Below, piece after piece: positions 28,831-37,223 of a DNA stretch of 64,000 nt (its first letter is position 1; each line of letters opens with the position of its first letter). The stretch comes from Micromonospora chalcea (GTDB lineage Bacteria; Actinomycetota; Actinomycetes; Mycobacteriales; Micromonosporaceae): contig NZ_MAGP01000108.1 of the NCBI RefSeq assembly GCF_002926165.1, positions 1 to 64,000 on the forward strand, written 5' to 3'. The translations under genes were made by a program, and so were the position numbers. The notes beneath the pieces are model-generated. The model had not been told where the DNA came from, did no database searches, and was given only the letters and a program-made list of their open reading frames with translations.

Positions 28831-30510
28831 GTGACGAGTGCGTCGACAGCACAGAGCGCGAACCCGGACCCTTCCACCGCCGAGCGCGGCGACGGCAGCG
28901 GGGGCGGGCTGCCCGCCGCCGTGCGGCGCCGGCTCGCCACCGTCGACGACCGTATCGGTCGGGGGCAGGCGTGGCTGGCCACAGCCGTGGTGGTGGCGAT
29001 CGCGGCGATCCTGCGTTTCGTGGGGCTCAGTTTCCCGCCCGGCAAGGTCTTCGACGAGACCTACTACGCCAAGGACGCGTACGGGCTGATCGACCGCGGC
29101 GTCGAGTGGAACTACAAGGACAACGGCCCCTCGTACGTGGTGCATCCACCGCTGGGCAAGTGGATGATCGGGATCGGCGAGTGGGCCTTCGGCTACCAGG
29201 ACGCGGACAGCGGCGTCTCGGTGCCGGGCCACCTGATCACGACGTCGCCGGAGTTCGGCTGGCGGTTCGGCGCGGCGGTGGCCGGCACACTGTCGGTGCT
29301 GCTGCTGGTCCGCATCGGCCGGCGGATGTTCCGGTCCACGGTGCTGGGCTGCGCGGCGGGCCTGCTGCTCGCGCTCGACGGGTTCCACCTGGTGCTGTCC
29401 CGCACGGCCATCCTCGACATCTTCCTGCTGCTGTTCGTGCTGGCCGCGTTCGGCGCGCTGGTGCTCGACCGGGACGCCCGGCGGCGGCGCTGGACGCGGG
29501 CCCTGGAGGCCGGGCTCGACCCGACCCGGCCGGGGCGGGCCGGGCGGCCTCCGTCCGGTTGGCGGAACTGGCCGTGGTGGCGGCTGGCGGCCGGGGTGCT
29601 GCTCGGCTGTGCCTGCTCGGTCAAGTGGAGCGCGATCTACTTCGTGCCGGCGTTCGCGCTGCTGGTGCTGTTCTGGGAGGTGGGCGTCCGCCGTTCGGCA
29701 GGGGTTCGCCGTCCGTGGCGTGACGCGGTGCTGGACGAGCTGCCCTGGCTGCTCGCGGCCGGCGTGCTGATGGTGGTCACCTACGTCGCGACCTGGTCGG
29801 GCTGGCTGCTCAGCGACGAGGGCTACTACCGCCTGGCCGAGCGCTACCCGAACAACCCGGAGCTGAGCGACACCCCGTTCATCGGGGCGCTGAACAACCT
29901 GTGGGAATACCACAAGGCCTCGTACGGCTTCCACACCCAGCTCGACGACCCGCACAAGTACCAGTCCTGGCCGTGGCAGTGGCTGCTGCTCGGCCGCCCG
30001 GTGGCGTTCCACTGGTCCGGGGACGGCAGTTGTGGCGCGCCGAGTTGCGCGTCGGAGGTGCTGCTGCTGGGCACGCCGCTGCTGTGGTGGTCGTTCCTGC
30101 CGGCGATCGCCGCGACCGCCTGGCTCGGCCTGGCCCGGCGGGACTGGCGGGCGGGCGCGATCCTGCTCAGCGCCGCCGCCGGCCTGCTGCCGTGGTTCTG
30201 GTTCGCGCTCGACGGCCGGACGATGTTCTCCTTCTACGCCGCGCCCGCGGTGCCGTTCCTGGTGCTGGCGGTGGTCTATGTGCTCGGCGCGATCACCACT
30301 CCGGCGCCGGTAACCGCGACGACCGCTACGGCCGCGCCACCCGATCCGCAGCAGCTACGGGATCGGCGGATGGTGGGCGGGATCATCGCGGGCGCCTACG
30401 TGTTGCTGGTGGCGCTCTGTTTCGCGTACTTCTACCCGATCTTCGTGGGCCGGGTGCTGCCGTACGCGGAGTGGTCGGCGCGGATGTGGCTGGACGGCCG
30501 CTGGATCTAG
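28831..30510 (+). CDS. pmt: Protein O-mannosyltransferase, GT39
   Basis: Pmt transfers mannose from polyprenyl-phosphate mannose to Ser/Thr of exported proteins in the plasma membrane. The 559-residue protein has about ten to eleven membrane helices. The first extracytoplasmic loop carries the catalytic acidic pair in KVFDETYYAKDAYGL (Asp-Glu, about residues 72-74), and VVHPPLGKWMIGIGE is a second family motif. Other hallmarks are ALDGFHLVLSRTAILDIFL and CACSVKWSAIYF. GTG at 28831. Likely substrates in this window are secreted Thr/Pro-rich proteins such as the cellulase. A terminator follows. Confidence 0.95.
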   Translation: MTSASTAQSANPDPSTAERGDGSGGGLPAAVRRRLATVDDRIGRGQAWLATAVVVAIAAILRFVGLSFPPGKVFDETYYAKDAYGLIDRGVEWNYKDNGPSYVVHPPLGKWMIGIGEWAFGYQDADSGVSVPGHLITTSPEFGWRFGAAVAGTLSVLLLVRIGRRMFRSTVLGCAAGLLLALDGFHLVLSRTAILDIFLLLFVLAAFGALVLDRDARRRRWTRALEAGLDPTRPGRAGRPPSGWRNWPWWRLAAGVLLGCACSVKWSAIYFVPAFALLVLFWEVGVRRSAGVRRPWRDAVLDELPWLLAAGVLMVVTYVATWSGWLLSDEGYYRLAERYPNNPELSDTPFIGALNNLWEYHKASYGFHTQLDDPHKYQSWPWQWLLLGRPVAFHWSGDGSCGAPSCASEVLLLGTPLLWWSFLPAIAATAWLGLARRDWRAGAILLSAAAGLLPWFWFALDGRTMFSFYAAPAVPFLVLAVVYVLGAITTPAPVTATTATAAPPDPQQLRDRRMVGGIIAGAYVLLVALCFAYFYPIFVGRVLPYAEWSARMWLDGRWI

Positions 30511-30534
30511 AGGCGCGGGCGCCGGCACAAAGAA

Positions 30535-30582
30535 GCGCGCCCCGATCGCCTGCCACGGGGGAAGCGGGCGATTGGGGCGCGC
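30535..30582 (+). terminator. Terminator after pmt
   Basis: A long stem (GCGCGCCCCGATCGCC with GGCGATTGGGGCGCGC, one G-T pair) and a 16-base loop lie 25 bases past the pmt stop. Confidence 0.75.
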
Positions 30583-30783
30583 AAGACAGAGCTTAACCAC
30601 ACTCCGGCACGGGCACAACGGGTGCGGGCCGGTCAGATTTGCGACGGGCACGCCACTGCCGAAAGGTTCACCTCCGGCATCTAACAGTGGGTCATCCTGC
30701 GGGAACATAACGGGTTCGATCTCCGGCGCCAGGCAGGAGCGGAGGGACGCCGGACCCGGATGATCTTCCAAAGTGGATCTCAC

Positions 30784-30789
30784 TACACT
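30784..30789 (+). promoter_or_regulatory. -10 element of a probable leaderless VWA transcript
   Basis: TACACT (matching TANNNT) ends seven bases before the GTG at 30797. That spacing would place the transcription start on the start codon, the leaderless arrangement common in actinobacteria. No clear -35 is visible. Confidence 0.4.
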
Positions 30790-30796
30790 TCGCCCG

Positions 30797-32092
30797 GTGA
30801 TCAACAAGAGACGATCGACGATTGTCCTCTTCGGACTGCTGACGGCCGCCGCGCTGATCGGACCGAGCCCCGCCGGGGCCGACGACGAGACCTCCGAGCC
30901 CGTCGCCGAGCCACCCAAGGTGGAGCTGGTCCTCGACGTCAGTGGCTCGATGCGGGCCCGGGACATCGACGGGCGCAGCCGGATCTCCGTCGCGCAGCAG
31001 GCGTTCAACGAGGTGGTCGACGCCCTGCCGGACGAGACACAGCTCGGCATCCGGGTGCTCGGCGCCACCTACCAGGGCAAGGACAAGAAGCAGGGCTGCC
31101 TGGACACCCAGCAGATCGTGCCGGTCGGCCCGGTGGACCGTACCCAGGCCAAGGCCGCCGTCGCCGGGCTGCGCCCGACCGGTTTCACACCGGTCGGGCT
31201 GGCGTTGCGCTCCGCCGCGCAGGACCTGGGCACCGGCAGCACCGCCCGCCGGATCGTGCTGATCACCGACGGCGAGGACACCTGCGCCCCGCCCGACCCG
31301 TGCGAGGTGGCGCGCGAGCTGGCCGCCCAGGGCACCCGGCTCGTCGTGGACACGCTCGGTCTCGCCCCGGACGAGAAGGTACGCAAGCAGTTGCTCTGCA
31401 TCGCCGGCGCGACCGGCGGCACCTACACGGCGGCGCAGAGCGCCGACGAGCTGACCGGCCGGATCAAGCAGCTCGTCGACCGGGCCCGGGACACGTACAC
31501 GGCCACCCCGGCGGTGGTCGGCGGCGGCGCGGCGTGCCAGGGCGCGCCGCTGCTCGCCCCCGGCGTCTACAGCGACCGGGAGGCGTTCTCCGAGCACCGC
31601 TGGTACCGGGTGCCGGTGCGGCCCGGCCAGGAGCTGCGCGCCTCGGTGAGCGTCGCGCTGGACCGGCCGGTCAACCCGGACTACGGCGTGCTGCTGCGCG
31701 CCACCGCGCCGGACGGGCGGGAACTGGTCCGCGGCGTCGACGCCGGAAGCGGGCGCACCGACGTGGTCTCCGCCGGACTGCGCTGGTCGGCCGCCGAGGA
31801 GGAGGACGACGACGGCCCGAGCCCGGAGCCGAGCCCCGGCGCGGAGCAGGCCGTGCGAACCGTCTGCCTGGTGGTCAGCAACTCCTTCGCGGCCAAGCCC
31901 GGCACGCAGACCCAGCCGGGTATGCCGGTGGAGCTCACGGTCGACGTGGTCGCCGCCTCCCCCGCCCCGGACGGGCCGGACCTCGGCCGCGGCTGGGTGC
32001 TGCTGCTCCTGCTCACGCTGGCCGGACTGCTCACCGGGCTGGTCGCCGGACTGCTCACCCGCTGGTGGGTGCACACGTGGAGGGTGAACTGA
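30797..32092 (+). CDS. Secreted, membrane-anchored von Willebrand factor A protein
   Basis: The 431-residue protein has a signal peptide (KRRSTIVLFGLLTAAALIGP, cleavage after AGA), a VWA domain (about residues 45-235) with an intact MIDAS (DVSGSMRARD, Thr in TGFTPVG, ITDGEDTC), then a beta-rich region (about 260-390) and a C-terminal membrane helix (GWVLLLLLTLAGLLTGLVAG) with a short cytoplasmic tail. Cys pairs in the VWA domain could be disulfides. It was probably exported by Sec. GTG at 30797 puts the signal peptide at the N-terminus; an earlier frame start is unlikely. The next gene follows after two bases and encodes a related ectodomain, so the two likely work together at the cell surface. 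Confidence 0.9.
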   Translation: MINKRRSTIVLFGLLTAAALIGPSPAGADDETSEPVAEPPKVELVLDVSGSMRARDIDGRSRISVAQQAFNEVVDALPDETQLGIRVLGATYQGKDKKQGCLDTQQIVPVGPVDRTQAKAAVAGLRPTGFTPVGLALRSAAQDLGTGSTARRIVLITDGEDTCAPPDPCEVARELAAQGTRLVVDTLGLAPDEKVRKQLLCIAGATGGTYTAAQSADELTGRIKQLVDRARDTYTATPAVVGGGAACQGAPLLAPGVYSDREAFSEHRWYRVPVRPGQELRASVSVALDRPVNPDYGVLLRATAPDGRELVRGVDAGSGRTDVVSAGLRWSAAEEEDDDGPSPEPSPGAEQAVRTVCLVVSNSFAAKPGTQTQPGMPVELTVDVVAASPAPDGPDLGRGWVLLLLLTLAGLLTGLVAGLLTRWWVHTWRVN

Positions 32093-32094
32093 GC

Positions 32095-32868
32095 ATGCGT
32101 ACGCTGATCCGCGCCGCGGCGGCGACCACCGCCGTCGGTCTCGCGCTCACCCCGGCGGCGGCCCTGGCCGCGCCCAGTCCGTCACCGGGCGCGACCACTG
32201 TGACCAAGGCCGGCACCTCGTTCCTCACCGCCACCACCGTCACCGCCGGGCAGCCGGTGCAGGTGGGCGCGTCGACCGGCGACCACCTGTACTGGTCGTT
32301 CCGGGCCGACGCCGGGCAGGTGCACGAGATCACCGCCACCGTCACGTTCCCGAAGCGACGCACCGGCGCGTCCACCTGGACCGTCGACGTCTTCGACGGG
32401 CTGCGCCGCCGGCAGGCGTGCACGGCCGGCGCGCAGACGCCGACAGCGGACGCGGCGGCCACGAGCGTGGCGCTCGGCTGCACGCTGCGCCGGGTACGCC
32501 CGTGGGCCGAGCCGTGGTCGGGCGACCCGCTGCCCGGCACCTACTACGTCCGGCTCTCCGTCACCGACCTGCCCGAGCCCGACCTCGGCCTGCCGGTCGA
32601 GGTGGAGATGCTCGTCGGCGCCACCGACGAGGGCGGCGCGTCCGGCGACGACGGCGAGCTGGCCGCGCCGCTGGTGCCGAACACCAGGGCCGGCACGGTG
32701 CTGGCCGCCGAGCCGACCCCCGAGCCGGTGGCCGAGGAGGAGACCGACCTGACCGGCTGGCTCCCCGACGCGGGCTCGCGCTGGGTGTGGACCGGCGTGG
32801 GCGGCGTGCTCGCCGCCGTGGCCGGCGTGGTGGGCTTCGCGCTCACCCGGCGGCCCCGCCGCGGCTGA
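32095..32868 (+). CDS. Secreted anchored partner of the VWA protein
   Basis: The 257-residue protein has a signal peptide (MRTLIRAAAATTAVGLALTP, cleavage near ALAA), an ectodomain of about 180 residues with the pattern GDHLYWSFRADAGQVHEITA, and a C-terminal helix (VWTGVGGVLAAVAGVVGFAL) ending in a basic RRPRRG stop-transfer tail. The ectodomain segment resembles the post-VWA beta region of the gene upstream (EHRWYRVPVRPGQELRASVS), which suggests a shared fold. I do not know the family. Two Cys pairs are possible. Only two bases separate it from the VWA stop, so they are one operon. Confidence 0.82.
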   Translation: MRTLIRAAAATTAVGLALTPAAALAAPSPSPGATTVTKAGTSFLTATTVTAGQPVQVGASTGDHLYWSFRADAGQVHEITATVTFPKRRTGASTWTVDVFDGLRRRQACTAGAQTPTADAAATSVALGCTLRRVRPWAEPWSGDPLPGTYYVRLSVTDLPEPDLGLPVEVEMLVGATDEGGASGDDGELAAPLVPNTRAGTVLAAEPTPEPVAEEETDLTGWLPDAGSRWVWTGVGGVLAAVAGVVGFALTRRPRRG

Positions 32869-32875
32869 AGGACCA

Positions 32876-32918
32876 CTCCCGGTGGCCGTCGTGAACCCGA
32901 CACGACGGCCACCGGGAG
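32876..32918. terminator. Bidirectional terminator after the VWA operon
   Basis: Perfect 18-base arms (CTCCCGGTGGCCGTCGTG and its complement) flank a 7-base loop between convergent genes. Confidence 0.88.
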
Positions 32919-32919
32919 C

Positions 32920-33189
32920 TCAGATCGTCCTCGAGCCGCGCGGCACCCAGCCGATGAACCGGTCCTGGAGCGCGGTGACCGGCACGGAGCGCAGATCCTG
33001 CGTGGCCGCGGCCAGGCAGGAGCCGAGATAGACGCTCAACGACGCCCGATCCACCTGGTACTCGCTCAGCAGGTGGTGACGTTTCGTGGCGCAGGGCCAT
33101 TCGTCACCGCACGAGCCGCAGGTCCAGTCGGGGGTCACCGGCACGTGCTCGCCGTCCCGCCTCCCCGGTGCCTCCGCGCCACGCGTCAT
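32920..33189 (-). CDS. Small Cys-containing conserved protein
   Basis: This 89-residue protein has a zinc-ribbon-like start (PDWTCGSCGDEWPCATKR: Cys at about 24, 27 and 33) followed by a helical region (LLSEYQVDRASLSVYLGSCL) and a C-terminal QDRFIGWVPRG. Similar Micromonosporaceae proteins are often labelled flavin reductase, but nothing in this sequence shows a flavin site. The pattern W-x-C-x-x-C-x4-W-P-C suggests metal binding. ATG at 33189. It is divergent from the phosphopantetheinyl transferase gene. Confidence 0.75.
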   Translation of the reverse strand: MTRGAEAPGRRDGEHVPVTPDWTCGSCGDEWPCATKRHHLLSEYQVDRASLSVYLGSCLAAATQDLRSVPVTALQDRFIGWVPRGSRTI

Positions 33190-33318
33190 CCGCCGCTCCT
33201 TCCCTGTTCGGAATCGTGGTCGTGATGGGCCGGTTGCCTCCCCGCAACACACCTTCAGCGCCACCGCACGCCCCAGCGTTACGGTACGTTCACCGCGTGC
33301 CTCCGTCATCCGTCGCAC

Positions 33319-33975
33319 GTGCGTGATCTGCTGCCGGCCGTGGTCGCCGTGTCGGTGGCCGGCCCGGCCGACTGGTCCGGCGAGCTGCTCCCGGCCGAAC
33401 GAGCCGCCCTGGGCGAGCGCGCGGTGCTCCACCGCCGCCGCGACTTCACCGCCGGCCCGGTCTGCGCCCGCCGGGCACTCGCCACGCTCGGCCTGACCGG
33501 CACGCCGGTGCCGGCCGGCGCGGACCGGGCCCCGGTCTGGCCGCCCGGCGTCGTCGGCGCGATCACCCACACCCGGGACTACTGCGCGGCCGCCGCCGCC
33601 CGCGCCGCCGACGTGCGCGCCGTCGGCATCGAGGCCGAGCGGCACCGCCCGCTCTCCCCCGGGGTACGGCGGAAGGTGTGCCGCCCCGACGAGGAGGCGG
33701 ACCTGGCCCGGCTGCCGGCCGGGATGCCCTGGCCGACCGTGTTGTTCAGCGCCAAGGAGACCGTCTACAAGGTCTGGCACCCGCTCGTCGGGACCTGGCT
33801 GGGCTTCGCCGACGCGCGCGTCACGCTCGACCCGCAGGCGGGCACGTTCCACGCCGAGATCGAGCCGGCCCGGCTCGCCGCCGCCCCGGTGGCCGACCCG
33901 CCGTCGCGCGTGACCGGACGGTTCGCGGTGGACGACGATCTGGTCCGCACCGCCGCCGTCCTGCCACATCGATGA
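33319..33975 (+). CDS. 4'-phosphopantetheinyl transferase, Sfp/EntD type
   Basis: The 218-residue enzyme transfers the phosphopantetheine arm of CoA to carrier proteins of PKS, NRPS or fatty-acid systems. Key segments are GAITHTRDYCAAAAA, the metal-binding VGIEAERHRPLSPGV (Glu in place of the first Asp) and FSAKETVYKVWHPL with the conserved KE pair (about residues 143-156). The length and ATHTRDY pattern fit the EntD branch. GTG at 33319. No carrier-protein cluster is near, so it is probably a general activator of clusters elsewhere on the chromosome. Confidence 0.92.
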   Translation: MRDLLPAVVAVSVAGPADWSGELLPAERAALGERAVLHRRRDFTAGPVCARRALATLGLTGTPVPAGADRAPVWPPGVVGAITHTRDYCAAAAARAADVRAVGIEAERHRPLSPGVRRKVCRPDEEADLARLPAGMPWPTVLFSAKETVYKVWHPLVGTWLGFADARVTLDPQAGTFHAEIEPARLAAAPVADPPSRVTGRFAVDDDLVRTAAVLPHR

Positions 33976-34050
33976 CGCCCCGTCGGCCGGGTTGACCCCG
34001 GCTTGTACCGTCGTTCCGACTGAAATCCCGAAGGCGCCCCAAGGAGTACG

Positions 34051-35283
34051 GTGAGCCACCCTCAGCCTCCGTCCGGGTCACCGGACCCGAACCAGCAGCC
34101 GCCGGAACCGCCGACGCAGGCGTTCCCCACCGCGCCGATGCCGCCGAGCGACCCCTACGAGCCGCCGCCCGCCCCGGACGCGCCGACGGCCCCGATCTCG
34201 GGCGCGCCCTACCCGCCGCCTCCGGGCACGCCGCAGCCGCCGGTGTCGGGGCCGCCGCAGCCGTCGGTGTCGGGAGCGCCGTATCCGCCGGCCTCCGGGG
34301 CGCCGTACCCGCCGCAGCCGGGGCCGGGTGAGCAGTACCCGCCGCCCGCTCCCACCCAGGCGTTCCCGCCGGCGCCGCCGACCTCGGGCGCGCCGTACCC
34401 GCCGCCCGGCAGTGAGTACCAGCCCCCGGGCGCGGCGTATCAGCCCCCGGGCGGTGAGTACCAGCAGCCGGGCGCGGCGTATCAGCCCCCGGGCGGTGAG
34501 TACCAGCAGCCGGGCGCCGCGTACCCGCCCCCGGGCAGTGAGTACCAGCAGCCGGGCGCGGCGTATCAGCCGCCGGGGGGCTACCCGCCGCCGGGCGGTG
34601 GGCAGCCGTACCCGCCCGCAGGCGCGCCGTATCAGCCGGGAGCGCCGTTCGGACCGCCGGCCAAGAAGTCGAACAAGAACGTCTGGATCACGATCGGCAT
34701 CGTCGCGGCGCTCCTGCTGCTGCTCTGCTGCGGTGGCGGCATCTTCGCCGTCTACAGCGGCGTGAACAAGGCCCAGGAGGCGGTTGACTCGCTGCCCACG
34801 CCGGGCGTCACCTACGGCGTCCCGGACGAGCAGACCCCGACCGGCGGCCCCACCGGCACGCCGCAGCCGGGCACCACCGACGACAAGACCTTCAACATGC
34901 CGGCCGGCGACAAGCTGATCGTCAACGACACCGACGGCACCATCGAGATCACCGTCGGCAACTTCCGGACCCGGAACTCCGCCTGCAACGAGATCATGCC
35001 CGGCCCGAAGAAGGGCATGTTCCTGATCGCCGACGTGACCGCCGAGATCACCAAGGGCACCGGTTCGATCAACCCGTTCTACTTCTCCTGGGTGGCCGAG
35101 GACGGCACCGAGGAGAACGGCATCGGTGGCGCCTTCTCGGGGTGCGGCAAGCTGATGACCTCGGGCAACAACCTGCCCGCCGGCTCCAAGCGCAGCGGTC
35201 AGCTCATCTTCGACGTCAAGGACCAGAACGGCGTCGTCGAGTACAAGCACCGCTTCCGTACCGCCGGGTCCTGGAAGCCCTGA
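34051..35283 (+). CDS. Pro-rich membrane protein with DUF4352-like ectodomain
   Basis: The 410-residue protein has a cytoplasmic, disordered Pro/Tyr/Gln-rich region (about 1-205) with four 14-residue repeats, then one membrane helix (VWITIGIVAALLLLLCCGGG, about 210-229). An extracytoplasmic linker leads to a beta-sandwich domain (about 285-410) with the two-Cys arrangement NSACNEIMP and FSGCGKLMT typical of DUF4352-like proteins. The lipoprotein-like CCGGG follows the helix, not a signal peptide. Such proteins are common and numerous in Micromonospora; function unknown. GTG start at 34051 follows an AAGGAG ribosome site. A strong terminator follows. Confidence 0.87.
   Translation: MSHPQPPSGSPDPNQQPPEPPTQAFPTAPMPPSDPYEPPPAPDAPTAPISGAPYPPPPGTPQPPVSGPPQPSVSGAPYPPASGAPYPPQPGPGEQYPPPAPTQAFPPAPPTSGAPYPPPGSEYQPPGAAYQPPGGEYQQPGAAYQPPGGEYQQPGAAYPPPGSEYQQPGAAYQPPGGYPPPGGGQPYPPAGAPYQPGAPFGPPAKKSNKNVWITIGIVAALLLLLCCGGGIFAVYSGVNKAQEAVDSLPTPGVTYGVPDEQTPTGGPTGTPQPGTTDDKTFNMPAGDKLIVNDTDGTIEITVGNFRTRNSACNEIMPGPKKGMFLIADVTAEITKGTGSINPFYFSWVAEDGTEENGIGGAFSGCGKLMTSGNNLPAGSKRSGQLIFDVKDQNGVVEYKHRFRTAGSWKP
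34408..34575 (+). repeat. Four 42-bp in-frame tandem repeats
   Basis: Four copies of a 42-base unit encode the 14-residue repeat (G-G/S-EYQQPGAAYQPP). Copies 2 to 4 are nearly identical at the DNA level, so copy number may vary between strains. Confidence 0.85.
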
Positions 35284-35298
35284 CCCGCGCCTGACCCC

Positions 35299-35335
35299 GC
35301 ACCGGGGCCGGTCCGTCTCGGACCGGCCCCGGTGC
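35299..35335 (+). terminator. Terminator after the Pro-rich gene
   Basis: A perfect 17-bp stem (GCACCGGGGCCGGTCCG with its complement) and a 3-base loop start 15 bases after the stop. Confidence 0.85.
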
Positions 35336-35411
35336 CCGTTCGGACAATGCCCGTCGGCCGTTCGGGCCTTTCCATGTGCGCGTGGGCGCTCCCGGTGGCC
35401 AGGCTCGGAGC

Positions 35412-36131
35412 ATGGCGAACGAGACGACCATCCCGCTGCTGCCCTGCCGCTCACTTGACGACGTGGCGCCCTTCTACCAGGCGCTCGGCTTCGAGGTGAC
35501 GCACCGGCAGGAGCGCCCCAACCCGTACCTGGCCCTGCGCCGGGAGGACCTCAACCTGCACTTCTTCGGGATGCCCGGGTTCGACCCCGCCGACTCGTAC
35601 GGCTCCTGCCTGGTGGTGGTCGACGACCTGACCGTCCTGCACCGCACCTTCGCCGACGGCATGCGCGCCACGTACGGCAAGGTGCTGGTCGCCGGCGTAC
35701 CCCGGATGACCCGGCCCCGGCCCCGCCGCAACCAGGACGGGCATTCCGGGTTCAGCATCGTCGATCCGGGCGGCAACTGGATCCGGTTCGTGGCCCGGGC
35801 CTCGACGCCCGACGCCGACGACGACCGGGGCGGGCTCGCCCGTACGCTCGGCAACGCCGTGGTGCAGGGCGACTCGCGCGGTAGTCCCGCTCAGGCCGCG
35901 CGCATTCTCGACGGCGCGCTGGCCCGGCCCGACGCGGCCGACGAACCCGCCGTCCTGGTGGAGGCGCTGGTCTACCGGGCCGAGATGGCGCTGCAACTCG
36001 GGGAGCCGGAGGCCGCCCGGGAACGGGTACGGCAGGCCCGGTCGGTCCCACTGGACGACGAGTCGCGCGTCCGGCTGGCCGACACGCTGCGGCACGCCGA
36101 GGACATGATCCCGGCCCTGCCGACCGCATGA
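35412..36131 (+). CDS. VOC-family protein with C-terminal helical extension
   Basis: The 239-residue protein has a vicinal-oxygen-chelate (glyoxalase/bleomycin-resistance) domain at residues 1-127: IPLLPCRSLDDVAPFYQALG, LNLHFFGMPG and GHSGFSIVDPGGNWIRFV. The last 110 residues are helical and Ala/Arg-rich (AARILDGALARPD, AEMALQLGEPEAARERVRQA), resembling one or two TPR units. Fusion of VOC with such a tail is uncommon. VOC proteins bind metals or drugs such as bleomycin; no substrate can be inferred. ATG at 35412 (a GGAG ribosome site precedes). Confidence 0.85.
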   Translation: MANETTIPLLPCRSLDDVAPFYQALGFEVTHRQERPNPYLALRREDLNLHFFGMPGFDPADSYGSCLVVVDDLTVLHRTFADGMRATYGKVLVAGVPRMTRPRPRRNQDGHSGFSIVDPGGNWIRFVARASTPDADDDRGGLARTLGNAVVQGDSRGSPAQAARILDGALARPDAADEPAVLVEALVYRAEMALQLGEPEAARERVRQARSVPLDDESRVRLADTLRHAEDMIPALPTA

Positions 36132-36247
36132 CCGCCGGCCGGATGCGGGCTGACGCCGATCCGGTGGCGGCGGTTTGCCGTGCGGGTCAGCGGGGACGCG
36201 ACGTGGCAGGCGGCGAGGGCCGCCACGCGACGATCCGGGGAGGCGGC

Positions 36248-36439
36248 ATGAGCGTCGAACGGGCGAACAACGACCTGGAGAACCTGGCCGGTCCGGCCCG
36301 GGCCCGTCTGGGTGACCTGAACCAGGACGAACACGCCGAGGCCGACCGGGTGCGGGAACTGGACGAGATCCGCGGCAAGCGCCCCGGCGAGCACATCCAG
36401 GAGGACGCCCGCGACGCCGACGACAACTTCACCGCCTAG
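36248..36439 (+). CDS. Small acidic conserved protein
   Basis: This 63-residue ORF starts at ATG 36248 after a GGGGAGG ribosome site and encodes a highly charged, soluble peptide (ERANNDLENLAGPARARLGD ... HIQEDARDADDNFTA). Charge pattern and helix propensity suggest a small CsbD-like or disordered stress protein, but I cannot assign it. Codon bias agrees with coding. A palindromic repeat starts right after the stop. Confidence 0.7.
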   Translation: MSVERANNDLENLAGPARARLGDLNQDEHAEADRVRELDEIRGKRPGEHIQEDARDADDNFTA

Positions 36440-36441
36440 CC

Positions 36442-36491
36442 AGATCTTGGAAGCAAACGGCTGCCATAGGGGCCGAAATCTTCCAAGATCT
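36442..36491. repeat. 50-bp palindromic element, copy 1
   Basis: AGATCTTGGAAG at the left end is mirrored by CTTCCAAGATCT at the right, with a 26-base centre that contains CGGCT. The same element occurs at 47933-47982, where 17 of the 26 central bases match. It starts three bases after a stop codon, consistent with a terminator, but conservation of the centre argues for a dispersed element. Confidence 0.8.
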
Positions 36492-36623
36492 CTCGGCGTC
36501 CGGTCATCCACGATGATCGGCTTGTGTCTCTCGACGGATCGGCGGCACGGGTCGCCGAGCGTCGATGCGAAACGCGCCAGTTGACCAATCGCAATAATTG
36601 ATGACGCAAGCAGACTGAGTTGC

Positions 36624-37178
36624 GTGACCAAGCCATCACCGCAGAGATCATGGCCGATACCGAATCAGTCCTGGTGGCGCCGGCTTTCCGGCGGCACGAA
36701 AGCCGTGCTCGTGTCCGGCGGCGTGCTGGTGCTGTGCTGCTGCGGCGGCGGGATCGCCGCCGTCGGCGGCGCGACGGACGAGAAGCCCGCGTCGATCAGC
36801 GCCGCCTCGACCGCGACCGCGCGCAGCGCCGATCCGCCCCCTGCCGCCCACTCGTCCGGCTCGCCCTCGACCGTCGCCGCGCCGACCGACTCGCCGTCCG
36901 CTCCGCCGACGACGCGGGCCGCCGAGCCGTCGCCGCAGACCGCGACCGCGCGTCCGGCGCCCCGGCCGAAGCCGAAGCGGACCACGCCCAAGCCGACGCC
37001 GAAGCGGACCACGAGCGCGCCCCGGACCACCAAGCCGTCCACCGGCACCGTCCAGGGCGCCGTCCATCCTGGTGCCTTCTGCTCGCCGGTCGGCGCGACC
37101 GGCCGTACCGCCAAGGGCACGCTGATGCGGTGCACGCGCAAGGCCGGCGAGGACCGGGCCCGGTGGCGCGCCGCGTGA
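36624..37178 (+). CDS. Membrane-anchored Pro/Thr-rich protein
   Basis: The 184-residue protein has a short cytoplasmic N-terminus, one membrane helix (TKAVLVSGGVLVLCCCGGGI, about residues 25-44) and a long extracytoplasmic Ala/Pro/Thr/Lys-rich region. The final 40 residues form a small conserved motif, HPGAFCSPVGATGRTAKGTL then MRCTRKAGEDRARWR, with two Cys. I have seen this GAFCSP...GTLMRC...RWR ending in other actinobacterial surface proteins; its function is unknown. The Thr/Pro region is a potential O-mannosylation substrate. GTG at 36624. Confidence 0.82.
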   Translation: MTKPSPQRSWPIPNQSWWRRLSGGTKAVLVSGGVLVLCCCGGGIAAVGGATDEKPASISAASTATARSADPPPAAHSSGSPSTVAAPTDSPSAPPTTRAAEPSPQTATARPAPRPKPKRTTPKPTPKRTTSAPRTTKPSTGTVQGAVHPGAFCSPVGATGRTAKGTLMRCTRKAGEDRARWRAA

Positions 37179-37223
37179 TCCGCATCGGCGGGCGGTGTCG
37201 GGGGTGGTTCCTATCCTGGGGCG

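Noticed and set aside
33319..33975. Phosphopantetheinyl transferase as sign of a biosynthetic cluster
   Set aside because: No PKS, NRPS, carrier protein or tailoring genes surround it.
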